A DNA stretch of 64,000 bases, from the NCBI RefSeq assembly GCF_016711335.1, contig NZ_JADJTF010000001.1, forward strand, positions 124,001 to 188,000, read 5' to 3'. A program made the position numbers and the translations under genes. Below, one piece after another: positions 53,510 through 63,592 of the stretch. The notes beneath the pieces were generated by a model. The model was not told the origin of the DNA and did not search any database. It saw nothing but the letters and a program-made list of their open reading frames with translations. Each line of letters starts with the position of its first letter. The stretch's first letter is position 1. Source of the DNA: Thiofilum sp. (GTDB lineage Bacteria > Pseudomonadota > Gammaproteobacteria > Thiotrichales > Thiotrichaceae).

Positions 53510-54622
53510 ATGAAAATCCTGATTATGAAATTCCGCAATATTGGGGACGTATTGCTAACTAGCCCGATGGCTGAGACATTGGCAACCTTACCCGAACCTC
53601 CTGAAGTGACCTTTTTAGTCAAAAAAGGGACTGAGGCTATGCTCACCGGACACCCACATATTAAGCAAGTTTTGACCGTACCTGAACGTCAAAAACACGA
53701 ATCACCATGGACATTTCTCAAGCGCCAACTCGCTTTTATTCAACAATTACGCGCTGAACGTTTTGATATTAGTATTAATACCACCGAAGGAGATCGAGGT
53801 TTAATTTTTGGTTGGTTGAGTGGAGCAAAGCGTCGTATTGGTTATTTAAAGCCTAATGATAAAGGGTGGCGTAAGCATTTAGTCACTGAGCCTCATTTAA
53901 TGCGCCAAGGGCGTAGGCATACGGTATTACGCAATCTAGATTTATTAACTAATATCGTTAAGCCACAAACGATTAATGTGAGTATTCACTACACTCCGCT
54001 CGATGAAATGCGCGTCTTAGATTTATTAAAACAAGCAGGTTGGAATCAAGAGCCTTATGTGCATATTCATCCGGTTTCACGTTGGTTTTTTAAATGTTGG
54101 CGTGATGATTATATGGCGCAAACGATTGATACGATTCAAAGCGAATTAAATCTCAAAGTGGTTTTGACCTGTGCGCCTGATACTAAAGAACGTGAAAAAC
54201 TCAATCATATTATTAGCCTGTGTAAAACCAAACCGCTGGATTTAGGTGGTAAATTAAGTCTTAAAGAAACTGCTGCCTTGTCGAGTCAGGCGAAGTTTTT
54301 CTTGGGTGTCGATAGTGCGCCTATGCATATGGCAGCTGCGGTGGATACGCCCGTGATTGCTTTATTTGGTCCTTCGGGTGCTTTCGATTGGGGACCTTGG
54401 CCTAATGGTTGGGATCAATTTGAAGTCAATCCCTATCCTCAACGTAATGGTATGCAGCAAGTGGGCAAACATACAGTGATTCAACAGGACTGGAAGTGTG
54501 CCCCTTGTGGTAAAGCCGGATGTGAGGACAGTAAACGGAGTCGGTGTTTGGATGAATTAACTCCTTTCCAAAAACACGCTGATATTAGCATACTTCAATT
54601 AGCAAAAATATATTCGTGCTAA
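53510..54622 (+). CDS. rfaQ: LPS heptosyltransferase III-like (GT9)
   Basis: A 370-residue GT9 enzyme of LPS inner-core assembly, adding heptose from ADP-heptose on the cytoplasmic face. N-terminal ILIMKFRNIGDVLLTSPMAE and the C-terminal FLGVDSAPMHMAAAVDTPVI with ALFGPSG give the family. IHPVSRWFFKCWRDDYMAQT and GGKLSLKETAAL most resemble RfaQ/WaaQ among E. coli paralogues. The symbol is by similarity; acceptor not proven. It lies between recC and the glycosyltransferase block, convergent with the latter. Confidence 0.82.
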   Translation: MKILIMKFRNIGDVLLTSPMAETLATLPEPPEVTFLVKKGTEAMLTGHPHIKQVLTVPERQKHESPWTFLKRQLAFIQQLRAERFDISINTTEGDRGLIFGWLSGAKRRIGYLKPNDKGWRKHLVTEPHLMRQGRRHTVLRNLDLLTNIVKPQTINVSIHYTPLDEMRVLDLLKQAGWNQEPYVHIHPVSRWFFKCWRDDYMAQTIDTIQSELNLKVVLTCAPDTKEREKLNHIISLCKTKPLDLGGKLSLKETAALSSQAKFFLGVDSAPMHMAAAVDTPVIALFGPSGAFDWGPWPNGWDQFEVNPYPQRNGMQQVGKHTVIQQDWKCAPCGKAGCEDSKRSRCLDELTPFQKHADISILQLAKIYSC

Positions 54623-54632
54623 GAGTTTATAG

Positions 54633-55778
54633 CTAATTTTTCTGTTTAGTACAATGGTCAATATATTGTTTCGCAACATATTCACTATTGAATTTAGCTA
54701 GTAAACTATCATCGATCTGCGGATAATGTTGGAGTGCTTTTGTAATATTGGTAGCTAAAGCATCCACATCACCTACAGGTGACAAGTAATCAGCTAACTC
54801 ACCTGTTAAAATTTCACTAGGTCCAGTAGGGCAATCTACACTTACTACGGGTGTGCCTAAGATTAAAGATTCAATTAATACTGTAGGTAAACCTTCATTG
54901 TTAGATGACATGACAAATAAATCAGCATTTTTAATCCACGGATAAGGGTTTTTCTGAAAACCCGCCAAAATCACTCTATTTTCTAAACTTAAATTGTGAA
55001 TTTGTGCTTTTAAATTCTCATAAGTTTCATGATCAGAAGCGGTATAAACATCTCCAATAAGTACTAATAAGTGCTTAGGATTAGCCTTATAATAAGCATC
55101 TATGAGTAAACGATGATTTTTTCTATTTTCAAACTTTGCAGCATAAATTATATAAGGAGCTGAAGGAAGATTACTAACAAGCTTATTTGCCCGTTCACGA
55201 ATAACTGCAAAATCGAATGGATTATAAATAGTTGTAATGGTTTTAGGCTTTATACCCACTTTCTTACACAAATCAAACTGCATTGCCTTAGTAATAGCAA
55301 CTATATTCATATGATTATATATGGACTTATGACGCAAAGTATGTCGCCAAACTCTTTCCTTAGCCTTCCAACCAGTTTTATTACCTACTTTTGATAAAAT
55401 AAACTCAGACATTGAATTTCGATAGCGAATAAAAATGTTAGGTAGCCTTGATAGCTTAGCAATTCTATCAAAGTCCTCTGAGCTAGATATAAAAAAATCA
55501 AATTTTATTCCATCATTTTCTACATTAGATATGGCCTTAATGAAGGTTTTTTTCAATAGAGATTTATTAACTAATTTAAATTTAGATAAAACACCGTTTT
55601 CAGTTAAAATATGAATTGAGTAAGCATTTTTATCTATGACATGGTGTATTTCATTTTTTAAAATAAAAACATGCACATCATGACCTAACTTAGCAAAAGT
55701 TTCAGCAAAGTTAAGAGTAATGCGCTCTGCTCCACCACCAATTAAGCTATCTATTAACAGACCAATACGTTTTCTCAT
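54633..55778 (-). CDS. Glycosyltransferase, GT4 family
   Basis: A 381-residue retaining glycosyltransferase of the GT-B fold. RIGLLIDSLIGGGAERITLN is the N-terminal motif of GT4 enzymes, IIYAAKFENRKNHRLLIDAY starts the donor domain and SSNNEGLPTVLIESLILGTP holds the E-x7-E motif. It is more AT-rich than most of the cluster, a common sign of exchanged polysaccharide genes. The ATG overlaps the upstream GT9 stop by 4 bp (ATGA). Sugar donor and acceptor unknown. Confidence 0.88.
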   Translation of the reverse strand: MRKRIGLLIDSLIGGGAERITLNFAETFAKLGHDVHVFILKNEIHHVIDKNAYSIHILTENGVLSKFKLVNKSLLKKTFIKAISNVENDGIKFDFFISSSEDFDRIAKLSRLPNIFIRYRNSMSEFILSKVGNKTGWKAKERVWRHTLRHKSIYNHMNIVAITKAMQFDLCKKVGIKPKTITTIYNPFDFAVIRERANKLVSNLPSAPYIIYAAKFENRKNHRLLIDAYYKANPKHLLVLIGDVYTASDHETYENLKAQIHNLSLENRVILAGFQKNPYPWIKNADLFVMSSNNEGLPTVLIESLILGTPVVSVDCPTGPSEILTGELADYLSPVGDVDALATNITKALQHYPQIDDSLLAKFNSEYVAKQYIDHCTKQKN

Positions 55779-56875
55779 AAATTAATCATCTCACTGATGG
55801 AATACTTAACCTGCTCAGGCTTAATCAAATTCGTGCAAAAGGGCTGGCTACACTCATGCTCGCTTCGCCAACATTGCTTTACCCATGAAATATCACGATT
55901 AAATAGCAAACTTTGATTACGACAAGCTACTGATTCTTCCCATAAAGCTACATAAGGACTATTCTGCCAAAACAGCCCTGCACCGAATATCTTTGGTGAT
56001 CCGGGACCAAATAAAGCTATAGTAGGAGTATTAACTATACGACCTAAGTGGGCAATTCCTGTATCTGGAGCAATTAGCAATTTTGCATTCTTAAGTAAAA
56101 CCCAAAATTGTGCTAAAGTTAAACTTCCATCATACAAAATGTCTAACTCTTTTATATTTATCTCTTTTAATAACTGTTTTTCATTTTGCCCTATAGACCA
56201 TGCTACTATAAAACCTTGAGTTCTAAGCCACTGTGCTATTTCATTCCAATAATCTGCCCTCCAATATTTGTGGGGCTTACTAGCACCTATATGTAATACG
56301 ACATAAGGCTCTTGAGGATAAGAAAATGACTCATACACTGGAATAGGCCAATCACTAGCCTCATAACAAATAGTTTTTTGGGTTACTAGGCTAGTAGTAA
56401 TATCTCCCCATGCTTTTGATATAGTGGGCCACTCTACTAACTCATTAACCATCCAGTTTTTCCATGCTTGGTCGCCTTTTAAAGCAATAACCCAACGCGT
56501 CTTTAAAGATACCGCTAACCATGACCAACGGTTATCTCCCGGAATATACCCTAGATCATAACCTTTTGAGCTTATAATTAAATTAAGCAAATTACGCCAA
56601 CTGCGCAGATCAAACCCATAAGCATTAACCCCATAAGGCTTACTAGAGTAAAGTGGTACTATATAGGGTGGACATAAAAAATCAATTTGCGCCTCTGGAT
56701 ATTGATTACGTAATGCTTTCAGCAGTGGGCTTAACATTAAGGTATCACCGAGTAGCAAGTAATTAATTATGACTATACGTTTAACTGTGGTGGGGCGGGG
56801 AGTAAGTTTTAATAGTGTTAAACGAGATAGTGCAGCTACACTAATAACTAAACGACCCCATAGCCTACTAGACAT
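55775..56875 (-). CDS. Glycosyltransferase, GT9 heptosyltransferase-like
   Basis: A 366-residue GT9 member. RIVIINYLLLGDTLMLSPLL is the N-terminal motif; VVLHIGASKPHKYWRADYWN and LLIAPDTGIAHLGRIVNTPT with ALFGPGSP form the nucleotide-sugar domain. The ATG at 56875 follows GTGAGG by five bases and is chosen over a GTG at 56881. It lies 7 bp after asnB and overlaps the GT4 gene downstream. It probably acts on the LPS core or a surface glycan. Confidence 0.85.
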   Translation of the reverse strand: MSSRLWGRLVISVAALSRLTLLKLTPRPTTVKRIVIINYLLLGDTLMLSPLLKALRNQYPEAQIDFLCPPYIVPLYSSKPYGVNAYGFDLRSWRNLLNLIISSKGYDLGYIPGDNRWSWLAVSLKTRWVIALKGDQAWKNWMVNELVEWPTISKAWGDITTSLVTQKTICYEASDWPIPVYESFSYPQEPYVVLHIGASKPHKYWRADYWNEIAQWLRTQGFIVAWSIGQNEKQLLKEINIKELDILYDGSLTLAQFWVLLKNAKLLIAPDTGIAHLGRIVNTPTIALFGPGSPKIFGAGLFWQNSPYVALWEESVACRNQSLLFNRDISWVKQCWRSEHECSQPFCTNLIKPEQVKYSISEMINL

Positions 56876-56882
56876 TGACACC

Positions 56883-58709
56883 TCACACTAAATCGCGAAA
56901 CTGTAGTAATGATTCATTTAAAATATACAACTGTAATACTTGCTCCGCTAAATGCTGCTCTCCTGCATAGTAACGGTTTAATAGTAGCTGTACCTGCTGG
57001 AAGCTAATTTGTTGATTGGTAAGCTCCGCTAGAGACTTAGCGCATGTTGCTGTGTTAAAACTCAAGTCATTATGTAACCAACTATCTAAGGGTGGATTAA
57101 AACCATATTTTTTTTGTAATATTGGATTTAGTGCCTCAGGGAAGCTACTTAGGTTAACTAAAGCTTTTTTAGGTGGCTGAGTAAAACGTTTCTGAGCAGA
57201 TAAGCCTATTACTGTCTGTACAAAATAATGATCAAGTAAAGGAGACCGTCCCTCTAGACCATGAGCCATGGTCATTAAATCTGCTTTACGCAAAATATAT
57301 TCGGGTAAATAATTTTGCTGATCAATTGCTAACAAGGTATCAATAGTATTAGAGATAGCAGATGGTATACGCCAATAATGTGGCTGAATAATTAAATCTG
57401 GCTGTAAAGCTATGCGCTGTCCAATATTGAAACCTGAAAAACGTAAACTATAGGCATCCACCCAACTTAAAGCTATTTCATTCCAAATTTTACTTATACC
57501 TTTACGCTGAATGGATTTTATTTTTGGTAATGGTAGACGCCACTCACCTCGCCAAGCAGAACGCATATGCTGCTGATAGCGCTTATACCCTGCAAATAAC
57601 TCATCTCCCCCATCACCATTGAGTACTACTTTTACTGATTGTGTTGCTGCTTTGGATAAATACCATAAAGGAAAACTAGAAGGATCAGCAAAAGGCTCAT
57701 CTAAATCAGCAACAATACGACTAAAATCGCCCTCTATTTTTGTGGGAATATCAATACTGACTTGGGGCATATTTAAATGATTGGCTAATTGCTCAGCCCT
57801 TTTACTCTCATCTAAATAGCTATCTAAAAATCTAGCCGTAAAAGCTTGAATATTACTAAAACCTAAACTAGCTAGCCGTTGAGCTAATACACTAGAGTCT
57901 ACACCACCGCTTAAAAATAGACCTACAGGACGATCGGCTACTGTGCGTAATTGAATAGCCTCATCTAGCACAGTAGTACTTAGTGCATTCTGTTTTGAAG
58001 GCTGGATTTGCCAGTAACAATGCTGGGTGAGTGTTTGTTGCTTTAGATCATAACGTAAGTAGTGACCATTTTCTAAACGCTTTACTCCTTGCAAAAGCGT
58101 ATGCGGTGCAGGTATATAACGGTGAGCCAAATAGGCATCAATACTTATACTACTGAAATCTTTTGCCTCTTTAGGTAGCCACGGCAATAAGGTACGTACA
58201 GTAGAGGCAAAGGCAAAACCTTTGTGGCTATGGTGATAAACAATAGGTTTTAAGCCCATACGATCTCTTAAGAGATAGAGACTAAAAGAGCGCAAATCTA
58301 AAATTGCTATTGCAAACATACCTCTAAGACGTGGGATTAGCCCCTCTAATCCCCAGTAGTGATAAGCATGCAAAATAAACTCGGTGTCTGAATAGCTCTT
58401 AAAAATAAAACCTTGCTGTTTGAGAAACTCAGCATCTTGTTCCCAACCATAAACCTCACCATTGTAACAAAGCCAAATAGTGCCTTCATTATTAGACATA
58501 GGTTGATTAGCATTGACACTTAAATCTCGTATGGATAAGCGAGTATGTAGTAATGCTAAATGAGGATTATGATTACTTGGCCTAAAATCAGCATCCCATC
58601 CTTGCCATTGTTGCGCATCAGGCCCGCGCTGAGCTAAATGATGTAATACTTTAGATAATAACTCATTAGTTAAAACCTCATGCCCTATAATCCCTGCAAT
58701 ACCGCACAC
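56883..58709 (-). CDS. asnB: Asparagine synthase-type amidotransferase (glutamine-hydrolysing)
   Basis: A 608-residue two-domain enzyme. MCGIAGIIGHEVL exposes Cys2, the N-terminal glutaminase nucleophile; LHTRLSIRDLS and LCYNGEVYGWEQD belong to that domain. The synthetase domain has the PP-loop VGLFLSGGVDSSVLAQRL (about residue 265) and LNGDGGDELFAGYKRYQQ. The start codon is GTG with AAGG upstream. Homologues within glycan clusters often amidate uronic acids or other sugar acids instead of free aspartate; its place between GT4 and GT9 genes favours that. Co-transcription is supported by gaps of about 10 bp. Confidence 0.9.
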   Translation of the reverse strand: MCGIAGIIGHEVLTNELLSKVLHHLAQRGPDAQQWQGWDADFRPSNHNPHLALLHTRLSIRDLSVNANQPMSNNEGTIWLCYNGEVYGWEQDAEFLKQQGFIFKSYSDTEFILHAYHYWGLEGLIPRLRGMFAIAILDLRSFSLYLLRDRMGLKPIVYHHSHKGFAFASTVRTLLPWLPKEAKDFSSISIDAYLAHRYIPAPHTLLQGVKRLENGHYLRYDLKQQTLTQHCYWQIQPSKQNALSTTVLDEAIQLRTVADRPVGLFLSGGVDSSVLAQRLASLGFSNIQAFTARFLDSYLDESKRAEQLANHLNMPQVSIDIPTKIEGDFSRIVADLDEPFADPSSFPLWYLSKAATQSVKVVLNGDGGDELFAGYKRYQQHMRSAWRGEWRLPLPKIKSIQRKGISKIWNEIALSWVDAYSLRFSGFNIGQRIALQPDLIIQPHYWRIPSAISNTIDTLLAIDQQNYLPEYILRKADLMTMAHGLEGRSPLLDHYFVQTVIGLSAQKRFTQPPKKALVNLSSFPEALNPILQKKYGFNPPLDSWLHNDLSFNTATCAKSLAELTNQQISFQQVQLLLNRYYAGEQHLAEQVLQLYILNESLLQFRDLV

Positions 58710-58719
58710 ACTACTAACC

Positions 58720-59823
58720 TTATTTTTTTAGTACCGATTGAAAAACCATTTCCATTTTATCTAACATAGCTACTACACCGAATAAAGCTTGAGCACGTTC
58801 ATAACCAGCTATAGCTAATTGTTGGGCTAATACAGGTTGTTGGAGTAGTTTGTTAATAGCGTTCACAATCGCTTGACTACTATGAGTATCAACTAATAGC
58901 CCTGTGTCACCATCTTGCACAGCATCGGTCATACCTCCTACAGCGGTAGTAATGACAGGTATGCGACTTGCCATAGCCTGCATTACTGCTTGGGATACGC
59001 CTTCATCACCATACGAAGGTAAAACAAAAATATCCATTGCATTCAACCATAACTCTGGGTTGTCCTGTTGCCCTACACAGAGTACTTTAGATTTAAGCCC
59101 TAGCTGATCAATAAATTTATTAATATTATCAGCTTGTGGACCATCACCTACTATTAATAAACGTAAATCAGTATGTTGTTCACTTAGTAGCTTAAAAGCT
59201 TCAATTAAATAATGGTGTCCCTTCCAATTACGTAGCGTAGCTAAGATACCAATAATAGTCCCTTCAATACCTAGCTGAACTTTGATAGCAGCGCTATCTC
59301 TAGGAAAAAAACGCGATAAATCAATTCCTGTAGGAATAGAAGTAATATGTTTAGCTACAAAATGATTATGCTCAATTAAGTGGCGTTTTAATGGTTCGCC
59401 TGTCACTACAATATGCTGAGCAGCAGATTGATACAACCATCGTGTTGCTCTATCTAAGCTAATAGGGGAAGAAACATGACGAGTTCTAACAATAGGACGT
59501 TTATCTAGTAATAATTGTTGAGCTAATGCTACTAACCAAGAATCGGTGGAGCTATGGGTATTTATTAAGTCAAATGTTTTGATGTGAGTTTGTAACCATT
59601 TTCTTAACCAATATAAACCGCTTAGGTTTTTCCGTGCTATCGGCGCTGCGACTACTGGAATACCTTGTTTTAAGGCAGCTTTGTAAATAGTAGACTCTCT
59701 AGGGCATAACAGCTGGATAGCATGACCTCGCTCTATAAATCCCTGAGCCTCGGTTAAAATACGAATTTCCTGACCACCCCAGCCACAAGAGGACTCCGTA
59801 TGTAAGATCGTCAGTGGTTTCAT
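58720..59823 (-). CDS. Glycosyltransferase, GT4 family
   Basis: A 367-residue GT4 enzyme. LTILHTESSCGWGGQEIRIL is the N-terminal donor-side motif with GG; TSIPTGIDLSRFFPRD begins the C-terminal domain; RLLIVGDGPQADNIN and LPSYGDEGVSQAVMQAMASR hold the E-x7-E region. It lies 10 bp ahead of asnB on the same strand. It probably adds one sugar to the LPS core or a surface polysaccharide; donor unknown. Confidence 0.88.
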   Translation of the reverse strand: MKPLTILHTESSCGWGGQEIRILTEAQGFIERGHAIQLLCPRESTIYKAALKQGIPVVAAPIARKNLSGLYWLRKWLQTHIKTFDLINTHSSTDSWLVALAQQLLLDKRPIVRTRHVSSPISLDRATRWLYQSAAQHIVVTGEPLKRHLIEHNHFVAKHITSIPTGIDLSRFFPRDSAAIKVQLGIEGTIIGILATLRNWKGHHYLIEAFKLLSEQHTDLRLLIVGDGPQADNINKFIDQLGLKSKVLCVGQQDNPELWLNAMDIFVLPSYGDEGVSQAVMQAMASRIPVITTAVGGMTDAVQDGDTGLLVDTHSSQAIVNAINKLLQQPVLAQQLAIAGYERAQALFGVVAMLDKMEMVFQSVLKK

Positions 59824-59850
59824 TGTTGAAGTAATAATACCGTTACCCCG

Positions 59851-61002
59851 TTAATTCTTAATATAAAACTGTCTTAATAAAAACCCCAAGAGCGCCCCAT
59901 TAACGCACCAAAACAATAAAGACAAATCACGATGAAACATATCATTTACTTGATTACGTAGCACCACGCCCAATACTACACATAAACCAGCTACTGCCAA
60001 AGATTTTACTAACGGATCTTGTATCCTCCCTTGGACGTGCCAGTAACGACGGGCCAGACAACCCCACACTAACCCAAGCAAGATTATCCCCCCTAAACCT
60101 AACTCAATGCCGTAGTTAAGAAAAGTATTATGCGCATGCCACATAATATCCTTGATTTCAGGATGTGCTAACTTCATCGCATTCCTACCAAAACCAAACC
60201 CTGTCCAAGGTCGCTCACTCATAATGCTCAAGGTGCGCTCTAAAGCCAATACTCTAGGATCCTCTGAGATAGGAGCAATGCCTAAAACCTCTTCACGCGA
60301 TTGAATACTAAAGAAAGCTACAGTACTTAAAACAACTATAATGGGTACGATACTGATGAGTATTTTTCTTACAGATACTTGTTGAGGTCGCAATAAAAAG
60401 CTAGCTATGAGTAGTTGTGTAATTAGAACAGGTAATACAATACGTTGATTAGTTAACAAACCACCTAAAACTATCATTACAACACAAACCATCACATAAG
60501 AGCGATGCATAGGAAAAAGCCACCATGCAGGTAAGGCTAGAGGAAGAACCATGATAATATAAGTGGCAAAACTAGCTGATCCCCCTACTATACTTAACTC
60601 GTTCCACGTACCAATAGGGATATATTGCACTATTCCTATTACTGAGTAACAAGCAGCACTGCCCCCTAGAGCAACAAACCAATAACGTAGCCATTGCTCA
60701 TTTTGGCTTAAGGCTAAAAAAGCTAAGAAACCTACTAAGCCATACCCTATCTCTACTTTGATCTCACTGAGCGAATAACGCCAATCTACTGCATAAGGCA
60801 ATAATATTAAAGGAATTAATAACCAACATAAAAGCACGTTAAGGCAAGGAAATTTAGGTACTGCTAGCTGTCGCCATTGATATAAAACCATACCTAAGAC
60901 AAGCGTTAAAGCTAATAAGCGCAGGGCTACTGTATGGGGAAGAGGCAATACCATCAATAGGGTGATTGTTCCTATTAAAGACCAACTTTGAGATAAAGTC
61001 AT
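59851..61002 (-). CDS. O-antigen ligase family membrane protein (WaaL-like)
   Basis: A 383-residue protein with about ten membrane helices. The Wzy_C/WaaL signature region is seen as WTGFGFGRNAMKLAHPEIKD followed by IMWHAHNTFLNYGIELGLGG, with the conserved Arg and His of the large periplasmic loop. WaaL-type enzymes join undecaprenyl-linked O-antigen to lipid A-core in the periplasm. O-antigen polymerases share the fold, but the position among LPS core transferases favours ligase. Confidence 0.85.
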   Translation of the reverse strand: MTLSQSWSLIGTITLLMVLPLPHTVALRLLALTLVLGMVLYQWRQLAVPKFPCLNVLLCWLLIPLILLPYAVDWRYSLSEIKVEIGYGLVGFLAFLALSQNEQWLRYWFVALGGSAACYSVIGIVQYIPIGTWNELSIVGGSASFATYIIMVLPLALPAWWLFPMHRSYVMVCVVMIVLGGLLTNQRIVLPVLITQLLIASFLLRPQQVSVRKILISIVPIIVVLSTVAFFSIQSREEVLGIAPISEDPRVLALERTLSIMSERPWTGFGFGRNAMKLAHPEIKDIMWHAHNTFLNYGIELGLGGIILLGLVWGCLARRYWHVQGRIQDPLVKSLAVAGLCVVLGVVLRNQVNDMFHRDLSLLFWCVNGALLGFLLRQFYIKN

Positions 61003-61064
61003 AAATAGCTTTCAAATTTTAAAAAATGCTAACCTAACATTAATTGAAAGGGGTTAGAAATCTC

Positions 61065-62186
61065 TTATGTCAATATTGTCTTATAGACAGCAATCAACTC
61101 TCTAATCATACGTTCAATGGGATACTGTTCTACTGTCTTACGTGCCCTCTCCCCCATCAACACCCAATCACTTTTGGAACTCAGCACATCCACTAACGCT
61201 TGAATAGGTTTAATAGGTACGACAAAACCATTTTCTCCCTGCTCGATCAGCTCTTTATTACCGCAGTGCTGACTGGTAATGACAGGCAAGCCCATCGCCA
61301 TAGCCTCTAGTATCACATTGGGAGCGGGATCATACCAAGCCGGATGCACTAAAACATCTGCGGCTTGATAGGCAGGGCGCACATCCTTCATTACTCCCAA
61401 AAATTTAACTCGATGAATAATACCCCATTGTAGGCAAATTTTTTGATAATTTTTCAGATGCTTATCTTGACCTACTACTAACAACTGCCAAGTGGGCGAA
61501 CGGATTAACGCCTGTAAAATTAAAGGCAGTCCTTTGCGCTCAAAACCAGAACCTACAAACAACAAAGTCGGCATATTAGCCTTGATACCTAGTGACTCAC
61601 GCGCCTTAAGCTTTTCTGCCATGCTTGGTGGAGTGAAATAATCTAAATCAATGCCATTACGCACCAGATGCAATGAACTAGGATCAACCTTGGGATAGTG
61701 GAGCAAAATCTCTTGTCTGACTTGCTCGGAATTACAAATTACCGCTTGCAGATTAGGATGCTGAAAAAGCTCCGACTCCGCTTTTAAAACCGCTTGATGA
61801 AAAGCATCGCGTGCTTGCCACCAGCGCCCTATTCGCCCTAAATACTCACCACGAATCCTTAACCATTCTGCATGCACGCCATCCCCCGCACGATAAATTT
61901 GACATCCGGGCACGCGCTCATGCGACTGTACCCAATCAAAGGTATGTTGCTTTAATAAATTTTGGGTATTGTTAATAAAATGCTCAAAGCGAGCAGTACG
62001 AGTCCAACCTTGTCTAGGTATTTTCAATACTTGAAAATTAGCCTCACTCCCCTGCCAACTTTCAGTAATTAGGCTAATATCCAAGGGGTGATACTGTTGC
62101 AACCCTGTTAGCATCCGTTGGATAATGCGCTCGGCGCCACCGTCAGGGCGGTAGCTTTGGCGGATAATGGCAAGACTTTGTGTCAT
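61065..62186 (-). CDS. Glycosyltransferase, GT4, WaaG-like LPS core enzyme
   Basis: A 373-residue GT-B transferase. AIIRQSYRPDGGAERIIQRM at the N-terminus, VICNSEQVRQEILLHYP, LVRNGIDLDYFTPPS, LLFVGSGFERKGLPLILQAL and HPAWYDPAPNVILEAMAMGL match LPS core alpha-glucosyltransferase I (WaaG) and close relatives. The insertion RAGDGVHAEWLRIRGEYLGR is also seen in such LPS enzymes. First gene of the minus-strand block, divergent from the GT9 gene at 62350. Acceptor specificity inferred from family only. Confidence 0.87.
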   Translation of the reverse strand: MTQSLAIIRQSYRPDGGAERIIQRMLTGLQQYHPLDISLITESWQGSEANFQVLKIPRQGWTRTARFEHFINNTQNLLKQHTFDWVQSHERVPGCQIYRAGDGVHAEWLRIRGEYLGRIGRWWQARDAFHQAVLKAESELFQHPNLQAVICNSEQVRQEILLHYPKVDPSSLHLVRNGIDLDYFTPPSMAEKLKARESLGIKANMPTLLFVGSGFERKGLPLILQALIRSPTWQLLVVGQDKHLKNYQKICLQWGIIHRVKFLGVMKDVRPAYQAADVLVHPAWYDPAPNVILEAMAMGLPVITSQHCGNKELIEQGENGFVVPIKPIQALVDVLSSKSDWVLMGERARKTVEQYPIERMIRELIAVYKTILT

Positions 62187-62349
62187 AAAGGTATCAATAT
62201 TATAAATATGTTAGGTAAAACAAAGCCTTTAAGCAGACTTTCTAGACTTATATTTTATATTGCTCAATGGACTATGTAAGTTGGTACAAATATATTTTTA
62301 ATGCTCAACCAATAGCAAGATTCGATATAAAATCTCTTCATTAATTTCA

Positions 62350-63402
62350 ATGAGCTTACTGAGCATGATTCAGTCTTTAAACCGTATTCTAGTTATTCGC
62401 CGTGATAATATAGGTGACTTAATTTGTACTACTCCACTGCTTAGTCAATTACGCGAGACTTATCCATCTGCTCAAGTAGATGTACTAGTGAATAGCTATA
62501 ATTATGATGTCATTGCTTTAAACCCTGACGTAAATAATGTTTATGTTTATACTAAAGTAAAACATCGTGAGCACAATCAATCACTTTGGAGTGTAATTTG
62601 GCAACGTTTCCAACTCATACGTGAGCTTAGATCTCAACATTATGATGCCATCATATTAGCAGGTGGATTTTCGAAACATGCTGAGAAATTAGCTAAGCAA
62701 ATTAGATCACCGATGATTATCGGCATGCCACCTGTAGAGACTAAATCAAGCATTATTAATCACCCTACTCACGTACCACTAGCATTACATGAGGTAGAAC
62801 AAACTAGCTGCCTGCTTATAGCATTGGGCATTGAACCTAGACCGCAATGCTTAACCTTATATTATGACCCTATACTCTACGATCAATATAAACAACGCTT
62901 AACTAAACAATCTTGGTATAGTAGCCGCCCCGTCATAGGCTTACATATTAGTGCCCGCAAAGTAGATCAACGCTGGCCTGCTGAATATTTTGTAGAGCTA
63001 GTTCAACAATTATATACCCAGCACAACTACCAATTCTTACTATTTTGGTCACCCGGTGATGAAACTAATAAGCATCATCCAGGTGATGATCAAAAAGCTC
63101 AAGCCATTATCAACGCCCTCTCATCACAAATCCCCCTTTTGGCCTACACAACAAAAAAGTTGCGAGAACTAATTGCGGCTATGAATCTATGTGACGCTTT
63201 CATCTGTAGCGATGGGGGAGCAATGCATATAGCAGCAGGCTTAGGCAAACCTATAGTATGTTTTTTCGGCTCTAGTGATGCACAACGATGGCATCCTTGG
63301 GGAGTTCCACACAGAGTAATACAATCTGACAGCAGACAGGTGATAGATATTAACCCCATACAAGTCAGAGATGCTTTGGAGTTTTTAAATATAAAAGGTT
63401 AA
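62350..63402 (+). CDS. Glycosyltransferase, GT9 heptosyltransferase-like
   Basis: A 350-residue GT9 protein. ILVIRRDNIGDLICTTPLLS at the N-terminus, VIGLHISARKVDQRWPAEYF in the second domain and CDAFICSDGGAMHIAAGLGK with PIVCFFGSSDAQRWHPWG at the end define the family. ATGs at residues 1 and 6 are both possible. It stands alone on the plus strand between the divergent WaaG-like gene and the ops-led operon. Likely LPS core heptose transfer. Confidence 0.87.
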   Translation: MSLLSMIQSLNRILVIRRDNIGDLICTTPLLSQLRETYPSAQVDVLVNSYNYDVIALNPDVNNVYVYTKVKHREHNQSLWSVIWQRFQLIRELRSQHYDAIILAGGFSKHAEKLAKQIRSPMIIGMPPVETKSSIINHPTHVPLALHEVEQTSCLLIALGIEPRPQCLTLYYDPILYDQYKQRLTKQSWYSSRPVIGLHISARKVDQRWPAEYFVELVQQLYTQHNYQFLLFWSPGDETNKHHPGDDQKAQAIINALSSQIPLLAYTTKKLRELIAAMNLCDAFICSDGGAMHIAAGLGKPIVCFFGSSDAQRWHPWGVPHRVIQSDSRQVIDINPIQVRDALEFLNIKG

Positions 63403-63561
63403 AAATCATATAAAAAGATAATTTTTTTATATCCCCTTGCTATAGGCTTAACAATTGCAGACAATTACCCGCACTTTTACATGCTCTTTAATAGATACCC
63501 CCTATCCATAATCGATTTTTTAGACAAGAGGCGGCTTGCTACTCATGTAATGGATTTTGTT

Positions 63562-63567
63562 TATACT
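63562..63567 (+). promoter_or_regulatory. Candidate -10 box of the polysaccharide operon
   Basis: TATACT lies upstream of the ops element. The best -35-like hexamer, TTGCTA at 63536-63541, is 20 bp away, longer than ideal, so the promoter assignment is tentative. Confidence 0.35.
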
Positions 63568-63592
63568 GCATTGGCACGGTAGGGCGGTAGCG

